The notes below the pieces were generated by a model, which was not told the DNA's origin, ran no database searches, and saw only the letters and a program-made list of their open reading frames with translations. Below are positions 17,424 through 26,617 of a stretch of DNA of 64,000 bases, piece by piece (position 1 is the first letter of the stretch; every line of letters starts with the position of its first letter). A program made the translations under genes and the position numbers. Origin of the DNA: Actinobacteria bacterium OK074 (GTDB taxonomy: Bacteria > Actinomycetota > Actinomycetes > Streptomycetales > Streptomycetaceae); assembly GCA_001298575.1 (NCBI GenBank), contig LJCV01000242.1, positions 22,873-86,872 on the forward strand. The letters are read 5' to 3'.

Positions 17424-17463
17424 ACGGGGGTGGGCGGAGCCGTAAGGCATCCCCCGCCCCCGT
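17424..17463 (+). terminator. Terminator after the VWA gene
   Basis: ACGGGGGTGGG and CCCGCCCCCGT pair with one G-T wobble around an 18-nt loop, just before metG. Immediately upstream (17377-17420) a short direct repeat GTAGAGCAA recurs three times after the stop codon. Confidence 0.6.
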
Positions 17464-17514
17464 CCCCCCGAAACCCATGCAAGCCAACCTTCACACCCCC
17501 AGTAGAATTCCGGC

Positions 17515-19131
17515 ATGGCGGCCACTGGATCCGAGAAGCAGGGTGGAAAGGCGTTCTACGTCACCACCCCCATTTACTACGTCAACGACGCTCCTCACCT
17601 GGGCCACGCCTACACGACCGTCGCAGGGGACGTGCTCACCCGCTGGCACCGTCAGCGCGGCGAGAAGGTGTGGTACCTCACCGGCACGGACGAGCACGGT
17701 CAGAAGATCATGCGTACGGCCGAGGCGAACGGGGTCACCCCGCAGGCTTGGGCCGACAAGCTCGTCACGGAGGCGTGGCAGCCGCTGTGGGAGCACCTGG
17801 AGATCGCGAACGACGACTTCATCCGCACCACGCAGAAGAGGCACACCGACCGCGTCCAGGAGTTCGTGCAGGACCTGTACGACAAGGACGAGATCTACAA
17901 GGGCGGCTACGAGGGCCCGTACTGCGTGGGCTGCGAGGAGTACAAGCTCCCGGGCGAACTCCTGGACGGCGAGGTCGAGTTCGCGGGCCAGAAGCTGTGC
18001 CCGATCCACAAGAAGCCGGTGGAGATCCTCAAGGAGGAGAACTACTTCTTCAAGCTGAGCGAGTACGGCGACAAGCTCCTCGCCCACTACGAGGCCAACC
18101 CGGACTTCATCCAGCCGGAGTCCGCGCGCAACGAGGTCGTGAACTTCGTCCGCCAGGGCCTCCAGGATCTCTCGATCTCCCGTTCGACGTTCGACTGGGG
18201 CGTTCCGGTCCCGTGGGACGAGAAGCACGTCATCTACGTGTGGGTCGACGCGCTCCTGAACTACGCGACGGCGGTCGGGTACAACGAGAACCCGGAGAAG
18301 TTCGAGAACACCTTCCCCGCGGACGTCCACCTCGTCGGCAAGGACATCCTCCGCTTCCACGCGATCATCTGGCCCGCGATGCTGATGGCGAACGGCCTGC
18401 CGCTGCCCGGCAAGGTCGCCGCGAACGGCTGGCTGATGGTCGGCGGCGAGAAGATGTCGAAGTCGAACCTGACGGGCATCAAGCCCCAGGACCTGACCTC
18501 GCACTTCGGCGTGGACGCGTACCGCTGGTACTTCCTGCGGGCCATCGCCTTCGGCCAGGACGGCTCCTTCTCGTGGGAGGACTTCTCCGCCCGCTACACG
18601 AGCGAGCTGGCCAACGACTACGGCAACCTCGCCTCGCGCGTGGCGGCGATGGTCGGCAAGTACTTCGACGGCGCCCTGCCCGCGGCCACCGCGGACGGCG
18701 CGGCCGAGCAGGCCGTCCACGAGGGCCTGGCGAAGGCGGTCGCGGTCGCGGACCGCAGGATCGGCGAGGAACTGGACTTCCAGGGCGGCATCCTGGCCGT
18801 CTTCGACTTCGTCAAGCAGGTCAACGGCTACATCACGGAGCAGGAGCCGTGGAAGGTCGCGAAGGACACCTCCGACGAGGGTCGTGCCCGCCTCGCGACG
18901 ATCCTCTACACCGCCGCCGAGTCGCTGCGCGCGGTCGCCGTGCTCCTGAACCCGGTCATGCCCGACACCTCGGCCAAGCTCTGGGAGTCGCTGGGCGCGA
19001 CGGACTCGCTGGGCGCGCTCGCGGAGCAGAAGGTCCAGGACGCGGGCGCGTGGGGCATCCTCCCCGCGGGCTCGACGGTCACCAAGGGCGCCGTCCTCTT
19101 CCCCCGCCTGGAGGAGAAGCCGAGCGCGTGA
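17515..19131 (+). CDS. metG: Methionyl-tRNA synthetase
   Basis: A 538-aa class I aminoacyl-tRNA synthetase charging tRNA-Met. The HIGH-type motif is in YYVNDAPHLGHAYTT at about 18-32. The zinc-knuckle region is CVGCEEYKLPG...CPIHKKP at about 136-170, with one CxxC/CxxH set. The signature GGEKMSKS is at about 311-318, and a C-terminal anticodon-binding helical domain follows. It lacks the C-terminal tRNA-binding extension of the longer bacterial form. The start ATG at 17515 gives the normal N-terminus. A housekeeping gene and one of the chromosomal anchors of the window. Confidence 0.97.
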   Translation: MAATGSEKQGGKAFYVTTPIYYVNDAPHLGHAYTTVAGDVLTRWHRQRGEKVWYLTGTDEHGQKIMRTAEANGVTPQAWADKLVTEAWQPLWEHLEIANDDFIRTTQKRHTDRVQEFVQDLYDKDEIYKGGYEGPYCVGCEEYKLPGELLDGEVEFAGQKLCPIHKKPVEILKEENYFFKLSEYGDKLLAHYEANPDFIQPESARNEVVNFVRQGLQDLSISRSTFDWGVPVPWDEKHVIYVWVDALLNYATAVGYNENPEKFENTFPADVHLVGKDILRFHAIIWPAMLMANGLPLPGKVAANGWLMVGGEKMSKSNLTGIKPQDLTSHFGVDAYRWYFLRAIAFGQDGSFSWEDFSARYTSELANDYGNLASRVAAMVGKYFDGALPAATADGAAEQAVHEGLAKAVAVADRRIGEELDFQGGILAVFDFVKQVNGYITEQEPWKVAKDTSDEGRARLATILYTAAESLRAVAVLLNPVMPDTSAKLWESLGATDSLGALAEQKVQDAGAWGILPAGSTVTKGAVLFPRLEEKPSA

Positions 19132-19160
19132 CCCGCGTGCGTACGCGAACCGCGGCCGGG

Positions 19161-19190
19161 GCTCGGGAAAGGAGCGATCCTTTCCCGGGC
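19161..19190 (+). terminator. metG terminator
   Basis: GCTCGGGAAAGGA and TCCTTTCCCGGGC form a 13-bp stem with one G-T wobble and a GCGA tetraloop, 30 bp after the metG stop codon. Confidence 0.85.
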
Positions 19191-19273
19191 CTCACCGTTC
19201 CCGAACCCTCGCCTCACCGTTCCCGAACCGTCGCCTCACCGTTTCCGAACCCTCGCCTCACCGTTCCCGAAGG
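19190..19273. repeat. 22-bp tandem repeat downstream of metG
   Basis: The 22-bp unit starting CCTCACCGTTCCCGAACC is present about 3.8 times, with one to two changes per copy, directly after the terminator hairpin. The 315-bp stretch between metG and the small gene at 19447 holds only the terminator, this repeat and presumably the next promoter. Confidence 0.85.
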
Positions 19274-19446
19274 CGCTCCGAAGGCAGTCCGAGGACACTC
19301 CCAGGAGACGGTGACAGTCCTATGACGGTACGCACGGCCCCGCCACAGGAACCCGCAGCAGGCTGAAGCCGAAAGCGCGTGAACGCCCGGTGCTCCGGAG
19401 GAGTACATGAGCGTGTGACGCGGTGCGAGACGAAGCGAGGTACGCC

Positions 19447-19707
19447 ATGACGGTTCTCGACGGTTCCGGAATTCCCGGCTTCGGCCTGGGGGAGAGTCTC
19501 GGAGAGGCTCTCGGAGACGTGCTGGAGGACGTGCTCGGAGACGGCTCCGGCGCCGCCCCGGGCGACCGCGCGGGCTGGGGCGGCGAACCCGGCGGCCCGG
19601 GCACGGGCCCCGGCGGCCACCGGCGCCTCGGCCGCCTCCCGCTGACGGTCCTGTGCGTGGGCGCGGTCGCGGCGACGGCGGTGGCCGTCTCCCGCCGACG
19701 CCGCTGA
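19447..19707 (+). CDS. Small hypothetical protein with C-terminal membrane segment
   Basis: An 86-aa protein with a Gly/Asp/Glu-rich N-terminus (LGESLGEALGDVLEDVLGDG, a possible amphipathic helix), a Gly/Pro-rich linker, one C-terminal hydrophobic segment (LPLTVLCVGAVAATAVAV) and a final SRRRR. This suggests a tail-anchored protein with its N-terminus in the cytoplasm. I chose the ATG at 19447 (GCGAGG upstream) over an in-frame GTG 24 bp earlier. A terminator hairpin right after the stop supports it as a real transcription unit. No family is recognised. Confidence 0.5.
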   Translation: MTVLDGSGIPGFGLGESLGEALGDVLEDVLGDGSGAAPGDRAGWGGEPGGPGTGPGGHRRLGRLPLTVLCVGAVAATAVAVSRRRR

Positions 19708-19712
19708 ACACC

Positions 19713-19736
19713 CGGGGTTCGACTGCGAGAACCCCG
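19713..19736 (+). terminator. Hairpin after the small membrane protein gene
   Basis: CGGGGTTC and GAACCCCG pair around an 8-nt loop, starting 5 bp after the stop codon at 19707. Confidence 0.6.
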
Positions 19737-19917
19737 CGAAGGAACAGGACATGAACGGCTCCTTCGCGCAGCTGCGTTGGAGCCACACCCCACTGTGAAA
19801 CAGCTGTGAAGGAAGTCGCCTTTTTGAGCTTTCAAGATCCGCGGGAGCCCCGACATCTGTGACATTGGTCCGCATGGGGGATTTACGTGACTCCAAACTG
19901 ACCAAAATGGACCACAG

Positions 19918-22900
19918 TTGACCATCAAGCACAGACATCTCAGGCGCTGCGCCGCACTGTTGGCCCCCCTCCTCGTCGGGGCCCTGCCCCTGACCGGTAC
20001 GGGCCTCGCCCACGCGGCCACCGACTCCGGCACCCACTCCGACTCCGGCCAGGGCCAGGCGAGTTACCGCGCCGGCATCTACGTCGTCAAACTCACCGAC
20101 GCGCCCGTGGCGGCGTACGGGGGCGGGCTGCCCGGCCTGAAGCGCACCACGCCCGCCCCGGGCACGCGCCTCGCGCCGGACTCGGCCCCGGTCAAGGACT
20201 ACCTGCGGCACCTGGACGGCGAACGGGACAAGGTCCTGGACGCCGTACCCGCCGTGAAGACGATCTACGACTATGCCTACACGTTCAACGGCTTCGCCGC
20301 GAAGCTGACGGCCAAGCAGGCGGCGAAGCTGGCGGCCACTCCGGGCGTGGTGTCGGTGACGCCGGACACGATCAACCACCCGACGGCGACCGACACCCAG
20401 GGCACCGACCACGCACCCCTGGGGCAGACCGCGATACCCCTGGCGGACCACGCCCTGCGCGACCAGGCCGCGACCGCCGCAGGCGTACACCCGCCGCGGC
20501 ACACGGACACGGCCACCGTCAAGGCGGCCACCGCCGCACTCCCGGACACCCCCAAGTTCCTCGGCCTGTCGGGCAAGAAGGGCCTCTGGTCCGAGCTGGG
20601 CGGTCCCGAGCACGCGGGCGAAGGCATGATCATCGGCGACATAGACGCCGTGGACCCGTCCAACCCCATGCTCGCGCCCCTCCCCGAGCCCCGCCCCGAC
20701 GCCGCCGTCATCGCCAAGAAGTGGCACGGCACCTGCGACAAGGGCGACGACAGCGACCCCGACCACCAGATCACCTGCAACAACAAGCTGATCGGCGCCG
20801 CCTGGTTCCGCGCGGGCATTCCCGACCCGGAGCCGGTGGACGTCCCCTCGCCCCTCGACATGGACAGCCACGGCACCCACACCGCCACCACGGCCGCGGG
20901 CGACTACGACACCCCGGTCTCCATCCCGGAGGCCAACGTCAGCGGCACCCTCAGCGGGATGGCCCCCGCGGCGCGGCTCGCCGTCTACAAGGCGTGCTGG
21001 AACACCGGCTGCCCCGACGTCGACACCGCGGCGGCGATCGACCGCGCGGTGGCGGACGGCGTGGACGTCATCAGCTTCTCCATCGGCGGCGGACTCACCA
21101 GCCCGACATCGGCCGAGGCCATGTCGAACGCGGCCCGCGCGGGCGTGTTCGTCTCCGCGTCGGCCGCCAACGAAGGCCCGCAGACCGTGGAGAACACCGC
21201 TCCGTGGATCACGACGGTCGCCGCGGAGACGCACGACATCGCCTACCACGCGACGCTGACCCTCGGCGACGGCGGCACCTTCACCAACGTCAGCCTCAAC
21301 CCCGGTGTGGCGAAAGCCCCGTTGGCCGACGCCACCGCCGTACGGAAGCAGGACGCGGACCCCGCGCAGGCGGCTCTGTGCGTGCCGGGCACCCTGGACC
21401 CCGACAAGGCGAAGGGGAAAATCGTCCTCTGCGACCGCGGCGGCACGCAGCCGGACGGCTCGACCCTGTTCGTCGAGGACAAGATGAACGAGGTGAAGGA
21501 CGCGGGCGGCGTCGCCGTCGTCGTGGCCAACACCGCCACCAGCGCGCAGGACTTCTTCTCCGACACGACCCTCCCCATGGTCCAGGTGGGCGTCGAGGAC
21601 GGGAAATCGGTCCGGTCGTACGCCGAGCGGTCCGACGCCACGGCCACGCTCTCCCCGACCGTGAGCGGCCACGCCGTGGCCCCGGACATCGCGTCCTTCT
21701 CCAGCAGCGGTCCGGACCCGTACAGCGGCGGTGACCTGCTCAAGCCGGACATCGCCGCACCCGGCGACACGATCGCCGCGGGCACGGTACCGGGCGGCTA
21801 CTCCAGCTACTCCGGCCCCTTCGGCTTCATGTCCGGTACGTCGATGGCGGCCCCGCACATCGCGGGCCTGGCGACCCTGCTGAAGCAACTGCACCCGGAC
21901 TGGTCCCCGATGGAGATCAAGTCGGCGCTGATGACGACGGCGACGACGAAGAACAACGAGGGCGGCCCGATCGGCCGCCAGATCGCCGGAGCGCAGGAGA
22001 CGGGCACCGCGACCCCGCTCGACTACGGCGCCGGATCCGTCCTGCCCACCAGCGCCGCGGACCCCGGGCTGGTCTACGACTCCACGTCCGCGGACTGGAC
22101 CGCGTACCTCTGCGCCCTGGGCGAGGACGACGCCGCGGGCGGCGCGGACGTCTGCGCGACGGCCCCGAAGACCGACCCGAGCGACCTCAACTACCCGTCG
22201 CTGGCGGTCGGCGACGTGTACGGCACCCAGACGGTGACCCGCACGGTCACCAACGTCTCGCCGCAGTCCGCCACTTACAAGGCGACCCTCCAGACCCCGA
22301 AGGGCTACAAGGCGGAGGTCACCCCGAGCGAACTGACCGTGGCCCCGGGCGAATCGGCCACGTACAAGGTGACGTTGACCCGCACGGGCACGGCGTACGA
22401 CAGCTGGTCGTTCGGCTCGCTCACCTGGAGCGACGCGCACAGCGCGCACCGGGTCACGAGCCCGATCGCCCTGCGCGTGGGCTTCGGCGCCCCCACCGAC
22501 GTCACGGCGTCCGGCTCCTCGACCACCCTGACCCCGCACGTGGGCTGGGCGGGCAGACTGACGACCGCTTCGACGGGCCTGTACGCGGCGGAGAAGTCGA
22601 CGGGAACCCTGACGGGCACCAACGCGGACGACGCCTTCTACACGCACCCGGCCGCCTCGGACGCGGTGGCGAAGATCCACGTCACGGTCCCGGCGGACGC
22701 CCAGTTCGCGAGGGTGGGCATCTCCTCGGCGGACTTCGTCGCCGGCAGTGACGTCGACCTGTACGCGTTCGACGAGAACGGCACCCTGGTCAGCCCCTGG
22801 CCGGGCACGGGCTCGGACGAACACGCCGACCTGCCACCGGGCGACTACGACGTCTACCTCGTCCAGTACGCCCTCCCGGACGGCACGACGAGCCAGCCGT

Positions 22901-23115
22901 ACACCCTGCGGACCTGGACGGTCGGCCACGGCACCCCGGCGGCCGGGGCGACGGTGACCCCGGCCACCCAGGACATCCCGGCCGACGGCCGCCCCACGGT
23001 CACGGTGGCCTGGCCGGACGCGACGCCGGGAGAGACCTACCTGGGGGTGGTGACGTACAGCGACGGCACGGGATCGGAACCGGTGGGCAGCACGGTCCTG
23101 ACGGTTACGCCGTAG
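19918..23115 (+). CDS. Secreted subtilisin-like (S8) serine protease
   Basis: A 1065-aa extracellular protease. The signal peptide is at residues 1-35 (HLRRCAALLAPLLVGALPLT, cleavage near AHA-AT), followed by an I9-type propeptide at about 55-150 (YVVKLTDAP to NGFAAKLTAKQAAKL). The catalytic Asp is in IIGDIDAVDPSN at about 238-249, the His in DSHGTHTATTAAGD at about 317-330, and the Ser in MSGTSMAAPHIAGL at about 638-651, with a PA-type insertion between His and Ser. A fibronectin-like domain (TRTVTNVSPQSATYKATL) and a beta-rich C-terminal domain follow. The start is TTG at 19918, since ATG and GTG codons nearby are out of frame. It would degrade proteins outside the cell. Confidence 0.92.
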   Translation: MTIKHRHLRRCAALLAPLLVGALPLTGTGLAHAATDSGTHSDSGQGQASYRAGIYVVKLTDAPVAAYGGGLPGLKRTTPAPGTRLAPDSAPVKDYLRHLDGERDKVLDAVPAVKTIYDYAYTFNGFAAKLTAKQAAKLAATPGVVSVTPDTINHPTATDTQGTDHAPLGQTAIPLADHALRDQAATAAGVHPPRHTDTATVKAATAALPDTPKFLGLSGKKGLWSELGGPEHAGEGMIIGDIDAVDPSNPMLAPLPEPRPDAAVIAKKWHGTCDKGDDSDPDHQITCNNKLIGAAWFRAGIPDPEPVDVPSPLDMDSHGTHTATTAAGDYDTPVSIPEANVSGTLSGMAPAARLAVYKACWNTGCPDVDTAAAIDRAVADGVDVISFSIGGGLTSPTSAEAMSNAARAGVFVSASAANEGPQTVENTAPWITTVAAETHDIAYHATLTLGDGGTFTNVSLNPGVAKAPLADATAVRKQDADPAQAALCVPGTLDPDKAKGKIVLCDRGGTQPDGSTLFVEDKMNEVKDAGGVAVVVANTATSAQDFFSDTTLPMVQVGVEDGKSVRSYAERSDATATLSPTVSGHAVAPDIASFSSSGPDPYSGGDLLKPDIAAPGDTIAAGTVPGGYSSYSGPFGFMSGTSMAAPHIAGLATLLKQLHPDWSPMEIKSALMTTATTKNNEGGPIGRQIAGAQETGTATPLDYGAGSVLPTSAADPGLVYDSTSADWTAYLCALGEDDAAGGADVCATAPKTDPSDLNYPSLAVGDVYGTQTVTRTVTNVSPQSATYKATLQTPKGYKAEVTPSELTVAPGESATYKVTLTRTGTAYDSWSFGSLTWSDAHSAHRVTSPIALRVGFGAPTDVTASGSSTTLTPHVGWAGRLTTASTGLYAAEKSTGTLTGTNADDAFYTHPAASDAVAKIHVTVPADAQFARVGISSADFVAGSDVDLYAFDENGTLVSPWPGTGSDEHADLPPGDYDVYLVQYALPDGTTSQPYTLRTWTVGHGTPAAGATVTPATQDIPADGRPTVTVAWPDATPGETYLGVVTYSDGTGSEPVGSTVLTVTP

Positions 23116-23130
23116 CCGTACCGGCCCGGT

Positions 23131-23168
23131 CAACCGCCCGTGAACTCAAGGGAGTTCACGGGCGGTTG
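23131..23168. terminator. Bidirectional hairpin between convergent genes
   Basis: A perfect 17-bp stem (CAACCGCCCGTGAACTC and its complement) with an AAGG loop lies 15 bp after the protease stop. It overlaps the stop of the convergent gene at 23146, so it can serve both strands. Confidence 0.85.
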
Positions 23169-24099
23169 GCGTTCGGTGCGAGGTTCGGTGGGCGGGCCGG
23201 GCGCGGGCCAGGACCCGGCGGCTGCCGTCGAGGATCCGGCGGGCGCGCTCTTCGGGCGGAACCCCGGCCTGTTCGAGGCTGCGCAGCGGGACTTCGGCAC
23301 TGACCGTCACGTCGGGCGGCAGCAGCGCCAGCATCTCCTCCAGCGGGAACTCCCCCTGTCCGGGGATGACGCGCTCGTTGCTGGCCAGGTCGAGGTAGGA
23401 GTCGAGGCTCTCGGACGCGAGGAGGCCGTCGCTCAACTGGCAGTAGCCGATGAGGTGGTGGTCCACCCGCCGCAGGTCGTCCGGCCCTTCGCCGGCCCGT
23501 ACGAGATGGAGCGTGTCGACGAGGATCTTCAGGTTGGGCTGGTCGAGCCGTTCCAGCAGGGCGACGGCCGCCGCGAGGGACGGCACGTGCGAGAGCGGGG
23601 TGAACTCGATGAGCACGTCCACCTGGGCGGTCCGGGCAACCTGGCAGAACTCTCCGAGGACGTCCTCGATGCGCTCCGGGTCGCGCGGTACGTGCGCGTC
23701 GGGCTCGTAGGCGCAGGCGTTGGCGAACGACGCGCCCGCCTCCGCGATGACGTCGAGGCCGCGCCGGAGCCGGTCCAACTGGGCTGTCGGCGAGTTCGTC
23801 GGCGAGTTCGTCCGTGCGGCCGTCGGTGACGTCGTCGGCGCGATGAGGAATCCGTCGCCCATCGCGACCGAGATGTCCAGCGTCTTGAGGCGCGCGAGGG
23901 TCTCGCGCAACTCCGTCCGGTCGAGGACGTCACGATGGTTGACGCTGAGGCAGACGCTCCGCGCACCGCCGGCGACCGCGGCGTCGATGAAGACGGACAG
24001 GGGATCCGTGTGAAAGGTGAGGTGTTCCAGTCCGACCGAGGGCCAACGCCGGTCGTCCGGGCCGTCGTTCGGACCGCCGTCCGCGCCGAGGCGATTCAT
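23146..24099 (-). CDS. Xylose-isomerase-like TIM barrel (sugar phosphate isomerase/epimerase family)
   Basis: A 317-aa protein of the AP endonuclease 2/IolE-like fold. Likely metal-binding positions are the Glu in VLIEFTPLSH, the Asp/His in KILVDTLHLVRAG, the His-His in RRVDHHLIGYCQLSD and the Glu in VSAEVPLRS near the C-terminus. Members isomerise or epimerise sugars, keto acids or hydroxypyruvate. I chose the ATG at 24099 because GGAGGAAC precedes it; the 25 codons upstream cover the spacer. It follows the SDR gene by 64 bp and is divergent from the alcohol dehydrogenase gene, so the two may act on a polyol or keto acid of the neighbouring cluster. Confidence 0.75.
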   Translation of the reverse strand: MNRLGADGGPNDGPDDRRWPSVGLEHLTFHTDPLSVFIDAAVAGGARSVCLSVNHRDVLDRTELRETLARLKTLDISVAMGDGFLIAPTTSPTAARTNSPTNSPTAQLDRLRRGLDVIAEAGASFANACAYEPDAHVPRDPERIEDVLGEFCQVARTAQVDVLIEFTPLSHVPSLAAAVALLERLDQPNLKILVDTLHLVRAGEGPDDLRRVDHHLIGYCQLSDGLLASESLDSYLDLASNERVIPGQGEFPLEEMLALLPPDVTVSAEVPLRSLEQAGVPPEERARRILDGSRRVLARARPAHRTSHRTPTARELP

Positions 24100-24163
24100 G
24101 TTCCTCCGCATCCGAGCGAGAAAACGAGAGAAGAGGATACTGAAATAGGATCCGCGGTGGACC

Positions 24164-24949
24164 TCACGCGCCAAGCATCTGCAACCCGCCGTCGACGGCG
24201 ATCAGTTGCCCCGTCATGAACCGGGCCCCGGTACTGGCCAGGAACACCATGACCGGCCCGAGATCGGTGTCGGGATCCCCCAGTTCGCCCCGGAGGGGCA
24301 TGGAGGTCCGCAGACCTTCCTGGAACTTCGCGGCGACCTCCTCGCCCAGGTGCTCCCAGAGCCGTTCGGCCCCCCGCGTACTGACCGCGGGCGCAAGCGC
24401 GTTGACGGTGACCCCGCACCTCCCCCAGGCCGCGGCCACGGACCTGGTCCACGCGTGCACCCCGGCCTTGGCAATCGCGTATCCCGGCGCGAGCGGGTTC
24501 CCGCGGACCCCCTCCCCCGACCCGAGGTTGATGATCTGGCCACCGCTGTGCCGCATGTGCCTGAACGCGGCCTGGTTGGCGACGATCGTGGACCGGAGGT
24601 TGATGTCGACGACCAGATCGAACTCGTCGTCGGACAGCGACTCCGGAGTGGAGGGCTGCCAGCCGCCCGCCGCGTGCAGCAGCACGTCGATACCGCCCAG
24701 AACCGAAGCGGCCCGCTCGAACGCGGCATCGACCGACCCACGGTCCCGCACGTCACAAGTGACCCACTCGCAGCGCTCCTTGAGCTCGTCGGGAGGCGGC
24801 GTCGTGTGAAACAGCCCGACGACCTCGGCCCCGGCCGCGAGAAACGCGCGCACGGCCGCGGCCCCGATCCCACTGGCCGCCCCGGACACGACAGCACGCC
24901 GCCCGGCAAGCGGAGGGCCGGCCTGTACCGCTTCTTCCACCACGTCCAC
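24164..24949 (-). CDS. Short-chain dehydrogenase/reductase
   Basis: A 261-aa classical SDR. The cofactor motif is VVSGAASGIGAAAVRAF near residue 20, LLHAAGGWQP gives the NAG-like motif, the catalytic Ser is in IINLGSGEGV, and the Tyr and Lys are in GYAIAKAGV at about residues 160-168. The C-terminal ARFMTGQLIAVDGGLQM is standard. It would oxidise or reduce a hydroxy/keto group with NAD(P). It starts at GTG 24949 with AGGAGGGCGGAC upstream, and forms a pair with the TIM-barrel gene. Confidence 0.9.
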   Translation of the reverse strand: MDVVEEAVQAGPPLAGRRAVVSGAASGIGAAAVRAFLAAGAEVVGLFHTTPPPDELKERCEWVTCDVRDRGSVDAAFERAASVLGGIDVLLHAAGGWQPSTPESLSDDEFDLVVDINLRSTIVANQAAFRHMRHSGGQIINLGSGEGVRGNPLAPGYAIAKAGVHAWTRSVAAAWGRCGVTVNALAPAVSTRGAERLWEHLGEEVAAKFQEGLRTSMPLRGELGDPDTDLGPVMVFLASTGARFMTGQLIAVDGGLQMLGA

Positions 24950-25098
24950 GTCCGCCCTCCTGAGTCCGAGCTTCCACTCTAACCACGGAGGACGAAATTG
25001 CGTACACTTAATTCAGGACGCGCGCCCCGGAGACCACGACGGCCGCGCCCCCACATGCCGACGAACAGGACATTCCGCCGCCATACCGAAGCCCCGCA

Positions 25099-25117
25099 TA
25101 TTCGGTCTAGCCGAATA
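25099..25117. promoter_or_regulatory. Palindromic TATTCGG operator candidate
   Basis: TATTCGG and CCGAATA flank TCTAG in the 288-bp divergent spacer between the SDR and alcohol dehydrogenase genes. Related half-sites (ATACCGA at about 25083, ATACTCGG at about 25132) lie nearby. The spacer is the AT-richest in this part of the window. Confidence 0.4.
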
Positions 25118-25237
25118 AGGCCCTGTGCCGCATACTCGGCAGCAGCAGACCTTCCCCGGCCCCCGGTCGCCTGCCCGACACGGGAGATCTGGAAAATGAT
25201 CAGAACCTCCCCCTCGTAATTTTCCCAAGAGGGTCGA

Positions 25238-26560
25238 GTGATCGCCGGTGGAAACATCGTGGAAATAAACCTGCCTTTATCCGTCCACGAAGAGATCATC
25301 ACCTGGAATGCGCCACCGATGAAATTCGGCGTCGGCGCCACCCGTGAGATCGGCTACGAACTGGTCCGCGCCGGCCTGCGCTCCGTCCTCCTGGTGGCCG
25401 ACCCCCACCTGTCCCGTACGGGAGCTGCCGGGCGGCTCGCCAAGCTCATCGAGCAGGACGGGGTGGCGGTCGAGGTGTTCGACCGGGTCCGGATCGAGCC
25501 CACCGACACGAGCTGCACCGAGGCCGCCGCCGAACTCGCGCACCTCGACGTGGACGGCTACGTCGCCTTCGGCGGTGGCAGCACCATCGACACCGCCAAG
25601 ATGCTGAACCTGCTGGGCAGTTACCCCGGCGGCGCGGTACGCGACTACCTCAACAAACCGGTCGGCGCGGGTGCGGCCGTACCCGGTCCGCTCAAACCCC
25701 TGGTCGCCGTACCCACCACGGCGGGAAGCGGCAGCGAGTGCACGGCGATGGTCGCGCTGGGCATCACCGGCCTCGGAGGGCTGAAGACCGGCATCAGCAA
25801 CCGCGAACTCCGTCCGTCGCTCGCCCTCGTCGACCCGATGAACACCCTGACCGCACCGGCGCAGGTGACCGCGTCCTCCGGCTACGACGTCCTGACCCAC
25901 GCCTGCGAGTCGTACACCGCTCGCCCCTACGACCGTCGCGCGCCCTACGCCTCCCCCGCGGACCGGCCCCTCTACATCGGCGCCAACCCGATCAGCGACG
26001 TCTGGGCGGAGCAGGCCCTGAAGCTGGTGGGACGGTTCCTGCGCCGCGCCGTCCTCAATCCGCACGACGTCGAGGCGAGGATCGCCATGAGCCAGGCCGC
26101 CAGCTTCGCGGCCATGGGCTTCGGCAACGCCGGCACCCACCTCCCGCACGCCTGCGCCTACCCCGTCGCCGGACTGGTGCGCGACTACCTGCCCCCGGGC
26201 TACGGCGCCGAGCACGCCATGGTGCCGCACGGCTCCGCCGTCGTCTCCACCGCCGCCGCCGCGTTCGCGTTCACCTATCCCACCGCCCCCGAACGCCATC
26301 TCCGAGCGGCCGAACTCCTGGGTGCGAACCTCGACGGGATCACGGCCGCCAACGGTGCCGATGTCCTGCCGGCCACGCTGCTGAGCATCGTGGCGGACAC
26401 CCAGGGCCCCCTCGGCATCGGCTCGTTCGGCTACACCCGGCGCGACCTCGCCGCCCTCGTCGACGGCGCGCTCCAGCAGCAGCGGCTGCTGGTGTGCTGC
26501 CCCCGGCAGGCCGACGCCGAGGATCTGCACCGGATCCTGGACGCCTCACTCGCGGGTTGA
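25238..26560 (+). CDS. Iron-containing alcohol dehydrogenase, hydroxyacid-oxoacid transhydrogenase type
   Basis: A 440-aa group III dehydrogenase. Visible are GGGSTIDTAKMLNLL (NAD-binding), VAVPTTAGSGSECTAMV, and the metal region with DVLTHACESY and GTHLPHACAYPVAG and AEHAMVPHG histidines. The C-terminal GPLGIGSFGYTRRDLAALVD resembles the ADHFE1-like transhydrogenase branch, which couples oxidation of 4-hydroxybutyrate-type acids to reduction of an oxoacid. The start is GTG 25238 with AGAGGG upstream. It is the first gene of the plus-strand run and is followed by an aldehyde dehydrogenase, so an alcohol-aldehyde-acid sequence is likely. Confidence 0.82.
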   Translation: MIAGGNIVEINLPLSVHEEIITWNAPPMKFGVGATREIGYELVRAGLRSVLLVADPHLSRTGAAGRLAKLIEQDGVAVEVFDRVRIEPTDTSCTEAAAELAHLDVDGYVAFGGGSTIDTAKMLNLLGSYPGGAVRDYLNKPVGAGAAVPGPLKPLVAVPTTAGSGSECTAMVALGITGLGGLKTGISNRELRPSLALVDPMNTLTAPAQVTASSGYDVLTHACESYTARPYDRRAPYASPADRPLYIGANPISDVWAEQALKLVGRFLRRAVLNPHDVEARIAMSQAASFAAMGFGNAGTHLPHACAYPVAGLVRDYLPPGYGAEHAMVPHGSAVVSTAAAAFAFTYPTAPERHLRAAELLGANLDGITAANGADVLPATLLSIVADTQGPLGIGSFGYTRRDLAALVDGALQQQRLLVCCPRQADAEDLHRILDASLAG

Positions 26561-26617
26561 ACCCCGCCCCCACCACCAAGGAACCCGCGCCAAGGAACCA
26601 CCTCCGAGGAGGAACCC

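Noticed and set aside
19258..23133. A 1291-codon minus-strand open frame opposite the subtilase gene.
   Set aside because: High GC content keeps antisense frames open. The plus frame has a signal peptide, catalytic triad and domains, whereas the minus frame is Arg/Gly/Val-rich without any motif.
23146..24099. A DUF692/MNIO-type peptide-modifying TIM barrel that might act on the 21-aa peptide.
   Set aside because: The metal-site pattern fits the IolE/xylose-isomerase-like branch, the gene is 19 kb from the peptide, and it is paired with an SDR.
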